A DNA stretch of 64,000 bases from Vibrio sp. J1-1 (GTDB taxonomy: Bacteria; Pseudomonadota; Gammaproteobacteria; Enterobacterales; Vibrionaceae): contig NZ_JAKKCM010000001.1 of NCBI RefSeq assembly GCF_021728395.1, positions 1-64,000 of the forward strand. Direction: 5' to 3'. The translations under genes were made by a program, and so were the position numbers. The notes below the pieces were generated by a model that was not told the DNA's origin, did not search any database, and was given only the letters and a program-made list of their open reading frames with translations. Of the stretch, positions 63,569 to 64,000 are shown piece by piece; the first letter of the stretch is position 1, and each line of letters begins with the position of its first letter.

Positions 63569-64000
63569 GTTTTCTCCGCCATGGCATCCACAGGTCTCTG
63601 CTTAAGTATTTGTCGCGCCGGATACCAAGCGGCAAGCAGGCTCGCAACAAAAATCGCCACAATGATCATCTGGTATTCATAAAAAGACACTCTTGGGAAC
63701 AGTAAAGTATCTACACCGTAAGCGCCTAACCCATCGGCAAGACCACTGAGCGACAACCCCGTAATACTCAAAACCTTCAGCATGATCGCACTGCCAATCA
63801 ATCCAAACGTACAACCTGACAACCCCAAAAATAGCGTCTCTAAGATTATCAATACGCGGATTTTGTGTTGCTGCATACCGACAGCCATCAGAACGCCAAA
63901 CTCTCTGGTACGCTCGAATACCGACATCAGCATAATATTGATAATGCCCAGCGTCATCGCCAAGACAAACACCACCAGCATGACCTGATTAGATATATCC
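63565..64000 (-). CDS. FtsX-like permease, 3' part only
   Basis: The frame is open to the window edge and reads back through DISNQVMLVVF, so the start lies beyond 64000. The visible C-terminal domain has typical MacB/LolC features: VFERTREFGVLMAVG, then three helices and the WYPARQILKQRPVDAM ending. It is the membrane partner of the ATPase at 62852-63568. Confidence 0.9.
   Translation of the reverse strand, partial: DISNQVMLVVFVLAMTLGIINIMLMSVFERTREFGVLMAVGMQQHKIRVLIILETLFLGLSGCTFGLIGSAIMLKVLSITGLSLSGLADGLGAYGVDTLLFPRVSFYEYQMIIVAIFVASLLAAWYPARQILKQRPVDAMAEKT

Overview
The window looks like a chromosome segment of a marine Vibrionaceae bacterium, most likely Vibrio. This rests on recognisable gene types, operon orders and moderate GC, not on a database search. 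Most of it is ordinary, well-kept chromosome with many strong intrinsic terminators. One stretch of about 18 kb (roughly 29.9-48.0 kb) behaves like a decayed genomic island.

Left part (0-29.8 kb). The first operon (minus strand) is a TRAP transporter (dctP, dctQ, dctM), a universal stress protein and a GabT-type aminotransferase. A GabD-type dehydrogenase and a divergent LysR regulator sit next to it. Together they look like uptake and oxidation of GABA or a related omega-amino acid to succinate. Next is a glycine-betaine/dimethylglycine block on the minus strand: a GbdR-type regulator, a dipeptidase-like protein, a DUF5943-type protein, dgcA, dgcB, etfA-like, etfB-like and a BCCT transporter. 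It matches the Pseudomonas dgc locus in order. After that come a metallo-beta-lactamase-fold hydrolase, modF, an IclR regulator with a degenerate arginase-fold protein, rhlE, a CobW GTPase and an orphan trpB preceded by a good TrpR-operator match.

Island (about 29,948-48,035). The 3' end of a DUF3820 gene is repeated at both edges in the same orientation. A 35-bp core is 34/35 identical, as expected for attL/attR of an element that inserted into that gene. Inside are AT-rich orphan genes separated by attC-like (integron-cassette) repeats, a tyrosine-recombinase remnant, a YqaA/DedA-type membrane protein, and a minus-strand cluster. In transcription order the cluster is a PRMT-like methyltransferase, a formyltransferase, a phage-tail-collar protein, a PAPS-type sulfotransferase and a 2,993-residue DUF4347/Ig/cadherin/Calx-beta protein. 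That giant protein ends in a GlyGly-CTERM-like segment fused in frame to an OmpA-like outer-membrane barrel. A degraded cysD lies just upstream of the cluster. This set is my best candidate for an undescribed system: a surface or secreted structure with dedicated modification enzymes.

Right part (48-64 kb). It holds small conserved genes (DUF3820, a DUF1289-CWC protein, a HopJ-family protein, a 45-residue membrane peptide), phhA-phhB with a near-consensus TyrR box shared with acetoacetyl-CoA synthetase, a methyltransferase, a LysR regulator, a CDF transporter, a YddG-type exporter, elbB, an iron alcohol dehydrogenase, a PQQ-type sugar dehydrogenase, a HAD phosphatase and dps. The window ends in a MacB/LolCDE-like ABC operon with an outer-membrane barrel protein; its permease gene runs off the window.

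Small gene remnants in intergenic DNA (aldo/keto reductase, EAL domain, DUF3820, recombinase, cysD) show repeated decay. I saw no rRNA, tRNA, CRISPR array or intact insertion sequence.
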